Shown here: positions 1-12,000 of the stretch, piece by piece
Layout: the number at the start of each line of letters is the position of its first letter
Position numbering within the stretch: the stretch's first letter is position 1
Source of the DNA: Skeletonema tropicum
Lineage: Eukaryota > Bacillariophyta > Thalassiosirophyceae > Thalassiosirales > Thalassiosiraceae
Reading direction: 5' to 3'
DNA: 64,000 nucleotides
Assembly: GCA_037178625.1 (NCBI GenBank)
Contig: CM074128.1
Span: forward strand, 3,844,001-3,908,000
Notes under the pieces: generated by a model
Databases searched by the model: none
What the model was told of the DNA's origin: nothing
What the model saw: only the letters and a program-made list of their open reading frames with translations
Program-made: the position numbers and the translations under genes

Positions 1-2690
1 CGAGCTTGTATGGTATCGACGCGGAGTATAATGGGCCACCAGAAGCGGCTCATGGCTATAGTGACGACGAGAGATCGGATTTGTTAGAATGGGGTGCTGC
101 CATCCAGCCCAAGTTGGACCTCTCAGATCAGCTACAACATTGTAGCGTCGCTTCTACGTAAGCTATCCTACTGAGCAGTGCAGATGAGCTAGTTTGTTAT
201 CGCCACTGACTATAATGGGCCACCAGAAGCGGCTCATGGCTATAGTGACGACGAGAGATAAAATATGACTGGATATAGTGCAGTTGTCCAGCCCAAGTTG
301 GACCTCTCAGATCAGCTACAACGTTGTAGCGTCGCTTCTACGTAAGCTATCCTACTGAGCAGTAAAAACGAGCTTGTATGGAATTGTCTTGGAGTATAAT
401 GGGCCACGAGAAGCGGCTCATGGCTATAGTGATGACGATAGATACGATATGAATGGATTTAGTGCTGCCGTCCAGCCCAAGTTGGACCTCTTAGATCAGC
501 TACAACATTGTAGCGTCACTTCTGCGTAAGCTATCCTACTGAGCAGTGCAAATGAGCTAGTTTACTATCGTCATCGACTATAATGGGCCACCAGAAGCGG
601 CTCATGGCTATAGTGACGACGAGAGATACGATATGATTGGATATAGTGCAGTTGTCCAGCCCAAGTTGGACCTCTTAGATTAGCTACAACATTGTAGCTT
701 TGCTTCTACGTAAGCTATCCTACTGAGCAGTGCTAACAAGGTTGTTATGGGTTTTGGTATCATTGTTGAGTATAATGGGCCATCAGAAGCGGCTCATGGC
801 TATAGTGACGACGATAGATAGGATTTGGTAGAATGTGGTGCTGCCGTCCAGCCCAAGTTGGACCTCTCAGATCAGCTGCGAGTCTGTAGCTTTGCTTCTA
901 CGTAAGCTATCCTACTGAGCAGTGCAAATGAGCTTGGTTTCTACCGCCACCGACTATGATGGGCCACCAGAAGCGGCTCATGGCTATAGTGACGACGAGA
1001 GATACGATATGACTCGATAAAGTGCAGCTGTCCAGCCCAAGTTGGACCTCTCAGATCTGCTACAACGTTGTAGCGTCGCTTCTACGTAAGCTATCTTACT
1101 GAGCAGGGAAAACGAGCTTGTATGGAATCGCCTCGGAGTATAATGGGCCACCAGAAGCGGCTCATGGCTATAGTGACGACGATAGATAGGATTTGGTAGA
1201 ATGTGGTGCTGCCGTCCAGCCCAAGTTGGACCTCTCAGATCAGCTACAACATTGTAGCGTCACTTCTGCGTAAGCTATCTTACTGAGAGGTGCAGACGAA
1301 CTTGTATGGTATCACCGCGGAGTATAATGGGTCACCAGAAGCGGCTCATGGATATAGTGACGACGATAGATAGGATTTGGTAGAATGTGGTGCTGTCGTC
1401 CAGCCCAATTTGGACCTCTCAGATCAGCTACAACATTGTAGCTTTGCTTCTACGTAAGCTATCCTACTGAGCAGTGAAAATGACCTTGTTTGTAATCGCC
1501 ATCGACTCTAATGGGCCACTAGAAGCGGCTCATGGCTATAGTGATGACGAGAGATACGATATGACTGGATATAGTGCAGTTGTCCAGCCCAAGTTGGACC
1601 TCTCAGATCAGCTACAACATTGTAGCGTCGCTTCTACGTAAGCTATGTTACTGAGCAGTGAAAACGAGCTTGTATGGAATCGTCTCGGAGTATAATGGGC
1701 CACCAGAAGCGGCTCATGGCTATAGTGAACGACGAGAGATAGGATTTGGTAGAATGTGTTGTTGCCGTCCAGCCCAAGTTGGATCTCTCAGATCAGCTAC
1801 AACGTTGTAGCGTCGCTTATACGCAAGCAATCCTTCTGGGCAGTGCAAATGAGCTTGTTTGCTATCGCCACCAACTTTAATGGGCCAAAAAATGCGGCTC
1901 ATGGCTATAGTGACGACGAGAGATGGGATATGATTGGATATAGTGCTGCCGGCCAGCCCAAGTTGGACCTCTCAGATCAGCTACAACGTTGTAGCGTTGC
2001 TTCTTTGTAAGCCATGCTACTGAGCAGTGCAAATGAGCTTGTTATGGGTTATGGTAAAATTGTTGAGTATAATGGGCCACCAGATGCGGCTCATTGGTAT
2101 AGTGACGACGAGAGATAGGATATGATTGGATATAGTGCTGCCGTCCAGCCCAATTTGGACCTCTCAGATCATCTACAACGTTGTAGCGTCGCATCTACGT
2201 AAGCTATATAACCTACTGAGCAGTGCAAACGAGCTTGTTTGCTATTGCCACCGACTACAATGGGCCACCAGAAGCGGCTCATGGCTATAGTGACGACGAT
2301 AGATAGGATTTGGTTGAATGTGGTGCTGCCGTCCAGCCCAATTTGGACCTCTCAGATCAGCTGCGAGTCTGTAGCTTTGCTCCTTTGCACGTTAGCCGTT
2401 TGTGCATTGCTGATGTTCTGATATCGCCGCCGACTATAATGAGCCACCAGATGCGACTCATCGTTATTGTGACGATGATAGATACGATTTTGTAGAATGT
2501 GGTGCTGCCGGCCAGCCCAAGCCCAAGTTGGACCTTTCATAACAGCTACGAGTCTGTAGCTTTGCTTCTACGCTCGCTATCCGTCTGAGCAGTGCAAATG
2601 TGTTTGAATGGTATCACCGCGGAGTATAATGGGCCACTAGAAGCAGCTCATGGCTATAGTGACGACGAGAGATACGACATTGCTTATAGT
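1..2690. repeat. Satellite array, ~184-bp monomer with 7-monomer higher-order repeat
   Basis: Fifteen copies of a conserved block (core 'ataatgggccaccagaagcg') recur with the ATGGGCC anchor at 31, 215, 399, 583, 775, 959, 1143, 1327, 1511, 1695, 1880, 2072, 2260, 2439 and 2629. Spacing is mostly 184 bp, with 192 bp before 775 and 2072. Three junction types occur before the anchor: A (ggagtata), B (cgacta or similar), C (ttgttgagtata). The order A-B-A-B-C-B-A repeats with a period of 1296-1297 bp, so there is a higher-order unit of seven monomers. The array extends off the left edge; the last units (179 and 190 bp) are irregular and the repeat fades by about 2690, as at an array border. Each monomer carries a GCTACAA/TTGTAGC dyad. 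No gene is credible inside it. Confidence 0.95.
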
Positions 2691-2830
2691 ACAGCGGTTT
2701 AGTCTAAATTTTTAGTCTTGTATGTTTCTCAAGTAACGGCTTGGTATTAGAAGTACCTTGAATATGATCATGAATTGGTTTTCCACCATCTTTTGAATAA
2801 TTTTTGCATCACTATCTTTTAACCTCTGCT

Positions 2831-4141
2831 TTATATTATATGTTTATGTTTCTGTGCAATTTCTGTGGTTGGGACATCTTCATCTGTTGAATCATTTGCA
2901 TTATTTTTGTCTCCATTGTTGTACCACTGCTTCATGAGACTGTAAACAAACACTCCTCCTATTCCAATAGTCGCTCCAACAGCAGTTTGAACAGTGACAG
3001 GTGTCGCAAATACCAATACCCCTGCGATAATGATAAAGACACGTTTGGCGGTGTTTCCAACAGCCAAAGTAATCGGGTGCACCTTTGACAGAGTTACATA
3101 CATAACTTCGTTGTTGAGATAGTGGAATGCACCTGATGATATTATGTAAGCGAGTGTTCGAGACACATCTTGACTTTCAATTTCTGCAGAATGATTTGCT
3201 AGCATCATCAAAATCGAACCCTCAGTAAGTAAGGCGAGTGGTATTGATAGTAGAAACGAAATACAGGTAACTGCAGCGAAGAGATTCGCTGGGCTCATCT
3301 GAGAACTTTGCAAATGCCCTCTCTCTCTCTGATCAGCATCAGTACTATTGATAGCTCTTGTTCGGTCTGACACAGACTTTTCCATCACTATCTTCGAAAC
3401 GACACCTCTCATGGCGAAGAATGCATTACTTCCCATTCCACTCCAAAAAGATATCCACGAGAATTCTTTTGCACCAGCACAAGCCATTGCTACACCGACA
3501 ACGACCGGTAATAGACTGATGTATACTCGAATATTCATTACTTGACCGAGCACTAGCCACGACGCAACTGCGGAGAACAGAGGCTCCATTGCTTTGATGA
3601 CATGCGCAAAGCTAATTGAGTTTGTTGATAGACTCATGATGGTACACAATTGACCAAATGTGTGATAAACTGCAATTTTTGATGAATCGCGGAGAGTAGT
3701 AGATGGGATGGAGCTGCGCTCTCGTTGGCTTATTATTGCAATACGAAATGACTCTGAAAACTGTGCTGATCTAATCATCCTCATACAGCCGATGCAGTTT
3801 CGAATGACCACAGTCATTCCCCTCGACAGCTCATCTGCATGTGGCACAGGTCTAATCCTAAGTATCCACAGAAAACAAGCGTACGCTGATCCAACTCCAA
3901 ACTGGATGCAACCGATTGTAATGGGCAACGAAGATGACAAGTATGAGACTTCAAAATCATTTTGTTGTGATGCAGCCTCGATGACCTTTGTTCGGACATC
4001 TTCTAGAGCCCACTTGTTGGTTATATTGTAACAAACATTCAATGCAAACCACAGACCGAATAATAAAATGACTCGACAATTGTTGCGGATAACATCGATA
4101 GGCATATTGGTGTTATATTTAGCCGAGAGACGAGGATTCAT
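2831..4141 (-). CDS. Triose-phosphate translocator (TPT/NST drug-metabolite) family transporter
   Basis: The 436-residue protein has about ten hydrophobic segments and the hallmarks of the plant/algal phosphate-translocator family: an N-terminal 'NVCYNITNK' helix, 'FAHVIKAMEPLFSAVASWL' (the KAxEPxFS motif), 'PVVVGVAMACAGAKEFSW', and the C-terminal 'LAVGNTAKRVFIIIAGVLVF' with the conserved NTxKR substrate-binding pair. Such carriers exchange triose phosphate, phosphoenolpyruvate or other sugar phosphates for phosphate, or carry nucleotide sugars; substrate cannot be read from sequence. An unusually long hydrophilic loop of about 50 residues separates the second and third membrane segments. There is no signal peptide plus ASAF-type plastid leader, so an outer plastid, ER or Golgi membrane is as likely as the inner envelope. 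No intron is needed. It lies next to the satellite border. Confidence 0.85.
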   Translation of the reverse strand: MNPRLSAKYNTNMPIDVIRNNCRVILLFGLWFALNVCYNITNKWALEDVRTKVIEAASQQNDFEVSYLSSSLPITIGCIQFGVGSAYACFLWILRIRPVPHADELSRGMTVVIRNCIGCMRMIRSAQFSESFRIAIISQRERSSIPSTTLRDSSKIAVYHTFGQLCTIMSLSTNSISFAHVIKAMEPLFSAVASWLVLGQVMNIRVYISLLPVVVGVAMACAGAKEFSWISFWSGMGSNAFFAMRGVVSKIVMEKSVSDRTRAINSTDADQRERGHLQSSQMSPANLFAAVTCISFLLSIPLALLTEGSILMMLANHSAEIESQDVSRTLAYIISSGAFHYLNNEVMYVTLSKVHPITLAVGNTAKRVFIIIAGVLVFATPVTVQTAVGATIGIGGVFVYSLMKQWYNNGDKNNANDSTDEDVPTTEIAQKHKHII

Positions 4142-4312
4142 CTTTACTTCGTCGCTTCATCTATTAATTGCATTGTGAGTGTGGCATCTTTCCATGCAGA
4201 TGATGAAACAGATGATAACATCATGAGATCGAAGATATCCCTGATCCCACTTCGTGTGGCAGAGAAGACAAGATCCCGGTCAAATGTGGCAGCGATGCCA
4301 CATTTGTGTAGA

Positions 4313-6376
4313 GCTACAGAAATTTTCTGGTACATGAATCGCTAAACGAATTCCTACCGCGGTCCACCGAATCACGACCGCAAACGCGAGAGTCAGGCGA
4401 GTAATGACGTAGGAATTGGTACGCTCAAACAAAAAGTCAAATGTGGCAGCTGTGCCGCATTTTGGGTTCCCTCCTGGGGCCACTAATTAGCGGAAAAACC
4501 ACTAATTAGTGGTCAGTTTACGAACTCCTACGACCCCCTTAGAATCACTCAAACGTTCTCAAATTCAGGTGGCACCTTCTTCAATGTCTTGACAACGTGT
4601 ACACCTATTATATCATGTGTTCCCTGGAGAGGGCCCAACCTATTAACGTTCAAACACAAGCCTACTGCCAATTTTGGCGACAAAAAATTCTGATGCTCGA
4701 TTTTTTTTTTTGAAAGCTGGCCAAGTTGAAGTTGAGATACGTAGGAATTAGTACAATAAATTCTGCCCCCCGTAGAACTCACCATCCCACAACACCATCA
4801 CCATGGCGAAAAAGGGTGTCGCCGGAGCCACGGCTCTGCCTTTGCAAAGTTATTTCACCCATCAGAACGCATCCCAACAGTACCCAAATACCCAGGATAG
4901 GGAGATCCTGAGTGGAGATGTTATTATTGGCACAGTGGGCAACACAAAAGGGCAGCAAAATGCAGGGGTGTTATTTGAGTGTCGAATCCAACCATCGACG
5001 ACAGTATTGACTTATTTGTTGTGCACAGCAACGTGTTAAGGTAAATTTTGAAGGCGTAGTTGTATATATAGACGCTTTTTCACGGCTATGGATTGCCCGT
5101 TGATCATTAAAAAGCATCGGTATGTCCATGGATCCTACAATAATCATGTCACAACTTCGCCGGCACCTGGATGATGTCGCCAACCTCCGGTGCACCAAGT
5201 TATTGATGTCAACATGAAGATATACTACCCGAAAACAACGCACCCAACCCGAAGCCGCAAACACATCTACAGTTGGGGAAAGGAAAAGCGGTCGATCTAC
5301 CCGAGAAAGTACGTTTTGATAGCATCTCACATAAAGTGGAGTGATGATGACGAATTTATCAACACAAAATAATGGCAGTATTCAATAATTATTCGACAAC
5401 GCCACCGATTTGAATGAAGCCAATACACAAACAGCATCATATTATGTTACAAAATGGTATTGTTGTGGGCAAAATGGTTCAAATTAATGACAAGGCGGCT
5501 ACAGATGATGCCATGCATCGTATGGACGATTTTTTTTATTTTTCTCCGCATCCATCAACACCAAATCACCACACTATATTATAATGAGTGTCTGGTCGAT
5601 AATGAATGCGATTCTGAGGCTAGTCTTTTGAGCAGAGACCACAACAACATCAATGTACACGACGATATCCTTTGTATGGATCATTCCTTCGTTAAACCTC
5701 CGCCCACACCTCATTTCATGGGACTTCGCGTTCATTTGCACCCGTCTCATACCAAGTCACCGTGTAATAGACATCAGTTTTCTCGACCCAGACGCAATAT
5801 TTGCCATCAACAAGCCAAGGCAATGATAGAATAGCATCATATACAGTGTAGAAAACCTTCATCCTATTCTATTCGCCCCAACAAGCGAGCTAGACAGTGT
5901 ACTGCAGAAGAAGAAGCGCTTGAAATCAAGCCAGATTTTCCAAATTGTTGGCAGCAGGTTGGTACACAGCACTTCAAGATTAGGTATGCCACATGCCGCG
6001 TAGAGGTCAGAACCTACTCTACACATCATAAGAAGGTTCCCATGTGCAAGGATTGGTGGAGGAACCATTGACAGCAATGCAATAACACATAATACTAGAC
6101 CACTAATTAGTGGTCACTAAAATAGCGATTTTATAGTGTGTATATAGCTATCTCCACTTCCAATAGGTTGTATTTATTCCGGATTTTTAGGTTTGAACTC
6201 TGTTATAGAGGTCTTTGGTGGTATATTCCTTGATTGGGAGGTATTGGGAGGTGTTAGAATGTCCTCTAACTACCTACTACGTATGACCACTAATTAGTGG
6301 TTTTGGCCAGGAGGGAACCCAATTTCAATGGCTCAAATTTGACATGTTGAATTCCTACGTTGAAAATTTCTGTAGC
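4313..6376. mobile_element. Candidate decayed DNA-transposon-like element bounded by inverted repeats
   Basis: Three perfect blocks on the left occur in inverted order on the right: GCTACAGAAATTTTC (4313-4327 versus 6362-6376), ACGTAGGAATT (4407-4417 versus 6350-6360) and GGGTTCCCTCCTGG (4464-4477 versus 6307-6320). Each set is followed inward by the palindrome CCACTAATTAGTGG (4499-4514 and 6285-6300). The collinear inverted order suggests diverged subterminal inverted repeats of a ~2.06-kb element. No transposase was recognised, and target-site duplications are not obvious, so the class is unknown. A related end fragment lies near 40907. Confidence 0.45.
6099..6116. repeat. 18-bp perfect palindrome
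   Basis: GACCACTAATTAGTGGTC is self-complementary over 18 bp. The 16-bp core recurs at 4499-4514 and 6285-6300, and an imperfect copy (with AGCGG) at 4479-4494. No other copies were noticed in the window. Confidence 0.85.
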
Positions 6377-6595
6377 CTTGGGTCAGGGATATACTTATGC
6401 CAAAAAAGCACACGTTACAAACTGTTACAGGTTACAGATTCACACTGACACTTGCTGGGGGACCTCTAGAGAGAGAGGTACCCTCCCAGAATACAACTAT
6501 TGTTCAACATCATTTCAATATATTAATTTAGCTTCAGTACTTCTATTGAGTTCAACAGCTACGATCAACAACTTCCAAACACTCTGACATAATAC

Positions 6596-7972
6596 TTATG
6601 ACATGACACTCAAGCAACCGACAGCCTGTCGCTCTAACCCAGCATGAATTTCTCCGCCAAGACTAACAGCATTGAAAAGGGCTGCTGTTAACCTTGCACT
6701 GGTGACATTTGAAAGATTTGGTCCTTCAGCTAAACGCGTAAATATGATACAGGCATATGTAGCAGCGAGTGGATTGTTCGGGGCATTCTCGAGGTGTGCC
6801 AAGAGGTGACGTTGAAGCTCAAACTCGCTGGAAGACGAAATGGGTTCCAAACACTCGGGTAAATCCCTCGTGCAAGTGCAAACATTGGCTAATATCTCCA
6901 ATGATTGAAGTGTTGACCTTGAGATGCGTGAGTCGTTTGAGGACTCAATGAGCGAGAACACCTTGGATCGTAGCTCCTTGCACTCATCCGAGACAAGGAA
7001 TTCTCTTGACACATGAATGGCAGTAGGCCCCACTTTCTCCTCATTGGTAAGAGACGCTAGTGAAGATAGGCATAAATTTTCCTCTTCCACTGTTGGTTCC
7101 TTTTCCTTCTTGAACGTCTGTGACAAGATATTTGGGACTTGATACCCCTCACCCCCATCATCACTATTCTCTTCAAAGTACATGGGAAACGAGGACTCCT
7201 GCTGGTGCTGCTCTGTTGCATCTCTGCCAGAAGCAGCATCCAAAATGGCATTCACATCAGCCATGTAACTGACATCAAAGCCATCCCGCCGTTGGACTTC
7301 CACTACGATTCCATCTTGCTCGGAGCTTTTATTTTGGCGGTAGAGGAAGATGCAGAACTCTACGTGCGCGGACGACATGCACTGGACCTTGTTAGGAGAG
7401 AGATGGGATGCGGTGATGGATTGCCTCTGAAGCGCACCCTGAATACGTGTAGCAATCAAGCTTGGCGGCACCCCATTGACGATAACTGACGTCTTCTCTA
7501 GGGGGTGGTTCACGGAGGGTAGAATCGGTAAGACCGAAACGTCGTAAAGGAGGGAACTCCACTTGGGACGCTGAGAGGCTGGCTCGCATGAAATATCATC
7601 TTCTTCCTCATCCAGAAGCGAGGAACGGAAGGGGTGGCTACGTTTGTTCTGTCGGCGCCCCCCTGGCCTCTTCGAACTGAGTTGTGTTGGGGCATAGGCG
7701 GCATCGTCTTCCACCGACACAGGCTTAACGGGTGAGATAGGCGGCTTCGCTAAGGCGGCGAAGCTGCTTTTCTTAGAGGGGGCATAGAATGATGCCACGT
7801 TCCCAACGCTAACCCGTCTCATGGGACCTTCCGCAACGCTAGCCGTGGTGCGGGATGTGCCGAAAAGAGTATGATCGATGGGGAGGCCCTCACTGGTGAA
7901 TAGACGGCGATCGCCGGAGCTTGATTGACGGGCAGGGGCCGACTTCTTATTGGTCTCGGAGGAGGAGCTCAT
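6596..7972 (-). CDS. Unrecognised protein with possible KA1-like segment
   Basis: A 458-residue intronless reading frame starting at a good ATG. Residues 1-150 are Ser/Pro/basic-rich and look disordered. Roughly residues 155-250 form a compact alpha/beta stretch ('TSVIVNGVPPSLIATRI', then 'VEFCIFLYRQNKS' and 'GIVVEVQRRDGFDVSYMAD') whose pattern resembles a kinase-associated (KA1-like) fold, but this is only an impression. The C-terminal ~150 residues look helical, possibly armadillo-like. No catalytic motif is visible. It is transcribed away from the bromodomain gene across a 1.1-kb gap. Function not assigned. Confidence 0.65.
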   Translation of the reverse strand: MSSSSETNKKSAPARQSSSGDRRLFTSEGLPIDHTLFGTSRTTASVAEGPMRRVSVGNVASFYAPSKKSSFAALAKPPISPVKPVSVEDDAAYAPTQLSSKRPGGRRQNKRSHPFRSSLLDEEEDDISCEPASQRPKWSSLLYDVSVLPILPSVNHPLEKTSVIVNGVPPSLIATRIQGALQRQSITASHLSPNKVQCMSSAHVEFCIFLYRQNKSSEQDGIVVEVQRRDGFDVSYMADVNAILDAASGRDATEQHQQESSFPMYFEENSDDGGEGYQVPNILSQTFKKEKEPTVEEENLCLSSLASLTNEEKVGPTAIHVSREFLVSDECKELRSKVFSLIESSNDSRISRSTLQSLEILANVCTCTRDLPECLEPISSSSEFELQRHLLAHLENAPNNPLAATYACIIFTRLAEGPNLSNVTSARLTAALFNAVSLGGEIHAGLERQAVGCLSVMS

Positions 7973-9052
7973 GATGCAGTGTTTAGTGGTTTCTTGGGTT
8001 CAAAATATGGATCTCTGTCGGTGTTATTCTTCTAGTAGTTCTATTGTAGTCGTTGATTATATGAAACAGTGCACAGCAGAACGATTACTTCTATGAATAT
8101 GTTTGTTTGCTTATTGCTTGTTGGAGTTCGTGGTTTGGTGTTTTGTAATACTATTACCATAGCCTTTACATAGGCCTTCAGGTCGGGATTAGGATCATAC
8201 ATCTACACTATGCAGCCGTCGAACCTTGGCGGAAGGAAGGAATTATCCGTGCGTGTCATGGGGGTTCCTTGCCCTGACACGTCTTCATAAAAATACATAG
8301 GAATATACTCCTAATGTTTGATCGTGTGACGAATAAGGGTTCGCGACCTCGCCGGCCTAATGGCCTGCGGGTCATTGGGGGAATCAAAAAAGTGCTGGGT
8401 ATGTTTGCCCTCTAACGTAATCTCTTTTATGAATAGTAAGTAGATGTTTAGTTAGAATATTTTACTACCAGATGAAAAGGTTATCCATAATTTTTGGAGG
8501 TCTTGCCCCCACATTCCCTTTTTAGGATTCCCAGTAAGGTAAAACATGTAAAATGAGGCAAAATAAAGTGTCTCAACACTAATTATGGCTTTTTTAGCTT
8601 TTAGACTTGTCGCGACGCCATCTCAGGCATCAAAATTTCTCTGTTATGTCTTGTAATGTACATAGATATATCTCAGGAACCATCAGGAACCACGTCACTA
8701 TCTCAGGGAACCTTCAGGAACCCGCGACTCATTGGGTTGTGAGTCCTTTGTGAGTCCGTTGTGAGTGGTGAAGTTTTTATAACCTTCTTGAGGGAGAAAG
8801 CGAATTCTCTAGTTTAGAGATTCGTTCTGCAAAGGAAAGATTGTTTGGAAAGTGAGAGGTGAGAATGCGAACTGACAAGAAGTATGACAATAATGTAAGT
8901 CGACACTCATATAGACACAAGCTCACACAACTCTAGTTCGAGCATCGCATAAAGAAGTAAGGTCACAGCCTGAGAATGCATGCCCAACGATGATGAAAGT
9001 AGTATCGATGCAGCTTCAAATCAATCCCAAATAATTGCTTGTTGGAAACACC
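7973..9052. other. 1.1-kb divergent intergenic region
   Basis: Lies between the 5' ends of two divergently transcribed genes, so it must contain both promoters. Short degenerate repeats of 'tcaggaacc' (about 8670-8730) and of 'ttgtgagtcc' (8737-8765) are visible. No RNA gene or open frame of note was seen. Confidence 0.6.
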
Positions 9053-12000
9053 ATGAGCACCTCTGTATCAACTGCAGATCCCATCGATGACGAAATTTTA
9101 GAGGCGAAAAAGTTGTATCCTTTCATAAATGTGTTGTCTCGTACGCCATCTTCAATCAGCGTCAATTACAAAAGAGGATATAATTGCGTAGATATCTCAT
9201 TGGCCATACCAAATGAATACCCCGCGCATCCACTCTCTGTCAGCATTGGCAAAGATGTATTGCTTCCATCTGGGTTGAAAAAGCGGCTCGAAAAGGAGTT
9301 AAATGATGTTGCAAACGAAAAGGCACAACACAATAACAACAATGCACATCAACAAGTTGCTGCAGTTTGGGGACGCCTCGTGTCGTTTTTAGATACAAAC
9401 ATGGCTATCCCCGCTGACTTTCCGTGTGGGTCCAATTCTGCGAAATGTCAAAATCATATCCGAAAGGCTTTTGGTAAGGATGCACGAGCTTCCATTCAGT
9501 CATTTCAACAATCGAATAGTTTGCATAGCTACTTTGCAAAGGCGTTTGGGACTGTGCCAGTTCATGAGGCAAGTCAACGAAAAGAGAAGCAACAGCAAGT
9601 GGAACCGCTTGATCCATCACCAGCGCTAGAATTTTTATCTCATCTTGGCGTTTCGAGACATGAGGTTCATTCTCGTGTGGCAACAGCACTACGGGCGGCA
9701 ATTGAAGATGAAATACAACGCATGCCTCTCCCCTCTACCAATAGCACCAATAACAGGCTAAACAACAGAAACTCTGTAGATGAAGATCATGGGCATCAAT
9801 CGTTATTGCGGTTACTTCGATCTGCGTGGCTGTTTCGTGATGTGCCAGAACTGCGATCAGTGTTGATTTGTTTGCTAAAACGGTTGGGAGAGAATACGCC
9901 TGTTGATGTGCTACGAACACTGGGGACAAAGAAGGGTGATGATTCGAAAGAATTAAAACATGCCGACTTGATCAGTCAACTTGGACCACATATGCAGCGC
10001 TTGGTTTGGGAAGCAGATTGGGATGCGAAGGTGAAGGCAGCCAGTGGTACCACAGACGCAAATAGCAGGAGTGAAGAAGAGATCACGTTAAGAGGGTCAA
10101 CTATACTAGCGGATTTTATCAAGCCTGCCGTAGAGCAATATGTCAACGATGACATTTTGGTACAGGCCGCAGAACTTGCTTTTGTTGGGGGGATATCTGA
10201 AAGACGACAAGCAACAAAGTCACGTAGATTGGAAGCCAAAGATTCTGACATAAAGGGAGGTGCAGACGAAGCAACATCTGGTACGTTGGCTTCTATTGGA
10301 GTTGGCAGTAAGATTTCTTCAAAGGGAGGTAAAGACGAGAGAACAGTAACGCCGTCATCTGCGCATGCAATATCGTCCATCAAAGGGACTGTGGGAAAGC
10401 GACCAAAATTGCTTGGTGCAGTTCTCGATATGCTGATTTCGGAGTTTGCAACATCCGGGGGCGGATTTGGCAACATTCTTTCCATGACTGTTGCAGAAAA
10501 GAGGAAAAAACTTCTCACGGACGGTGGTTCTATTCTTGGCGGAGCTACCAATCTCATTTGCACGTTAGTGTCCGATATTCTTCTTTCGTTTGGCCAACTC
10601 CCGCGTTCGTACGAGGCACTCGGGATTTTGGCCCGCCTTCTTGACGCTGCTGTCCAAGCTGGTACCTTGTCTGACAATACATTAGCTCAGATACAAGGAT
10701 GCCTGCGCACGCTATTCCGCCCCACCGATTCTAATTTGTCTCAGGAACCGCCAGTGACACAACCAAAAACGAAAGCTGATTCAGGAAAGAAAATTAAGTT
10801 GAGCCTCAAAAACATTCCTACAAAGACGTTCCCAGATCATCCTACAGACGATTCAGATTTTGAACGCAAGCTGTTACAAAAAATATTGAAGAAGGCAATT
10901 GCAGTAATGAAAGAGAATGACCCGCAAGGTTTGTTTCTGAATCCAGTGACAGACGCCATCGCCCCAGGATATTCTTCCATCATCAAACGCCCCATGTGTA
11001 TTCGTACAATTGAAGAACAAATGATGGAGTCTAGTTATGATAGTATTGAGGACTTTCGAGATGACACTTTACTCATGTTTGCCAACTGCGTTAAGTACAA
11101 CGTTGGAGATTCCGGTCAATGGTTCCGGGTTGAGGCCCAAAGACAGAAACAGCTATGGAAGGAGAAGATTTATCCAGAAGCCAAGACAAAATTGAGTGCG
11201 GAGAAAGCAAAAAGGAAAGCAGCTCTCAAAAAGGCGAAAGCAAATGAAGCAGCATCAACGGGGTCAAAAAAGAGGAAGCCTCCACCGCCTTTGGCATTTG
11301 CTCCAGGAATGAAGAAGTCAGCAGTACCCACCGGTGAGAAGAAGAAGGACGACGCGGCAATCAACAATCTCACAGCAAAAGATGTCGATCCGCTTCCTCC
11401 ATGGCGGTACAAGCGTCGCAAAAAGGAGGTTGAAATACCCAGTCTTCAGTGCTTAGCATCTATGTTGCTTGCAGACCCTTTCGTGGTGAGGTTGCTCGTT
11501 GATAAAATCGAGAAAATCGTCAGAGCTGATGTCTTTCAGAACAAATCACTTCCTTCTGGAAACACCATGCTCCCTTCCCTTCTGCAGCTGCTCAATATTG
11601 CTAAGATATCAACTCAGTTATGCGCAATGAAAGGGAAACGCCTGATTATTCCTGACGCTGGGCTGAAAGAGATCTTGATGGAAGGTGAAGATCGCAATCT
11701 TTCCTACGAAACATTGCGAAAATTTCTTCCTTTGCTTTCAAAACTACTACTTGATGTTGATCTTGATAAGCGCATGGCAGTAGGGGGTGATTTGTATGAT
11801 GCTGCTGCCCAGTCTTTGCTCGCTCCCTCCGATGTGATGGATTTGGAATGGAACGGAACGAGTTCGCTGCAGGATCTTCAGGTAATTGTGGAAGGGGCAT
11901 TCATTCATCTAATGCAACCCGGCAATACGAATGAGGTTGCTCTTCAACATCAGTTTCCACGATTTGTGAATGCACTCGACAAACTATCTGATGGTAACAT

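Larger units (their letters stand above)
4142..6595. other. 2.45-kb intergenic region, no credible gene
   Basis: AT-rich sequence with only short, unconvincing open frames (for example 4803-5039 and 5454-5834), none recognisable. It holds four copies of the palindrome CCACTAATTAGTGG, two hairpins of the form AAATGTGGCA-N4-TGCCACATTT (4280-4304 and an imperfect copy near 4440-4463), and long inverted repeats described separately. Confidence 0.7.

Noticed and set aside
1720..2540. Open frames inside the satellite
   Set aside because: They are 60-84 codons long, occur on both strands, and only reflect the repeat unit.
5220..5372. Transposase remnant in the middle of the inverted-repeat element
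   Set aside because: No DDE or zinc-finger motif could be identified in any frame; too short and degenerate to name.
8338..8400. tRNA-like stretch near 'ggttcgcgacctcg'
   Set aside because: No cloverleaf with acceptor and anticodon stems could be formed around it.
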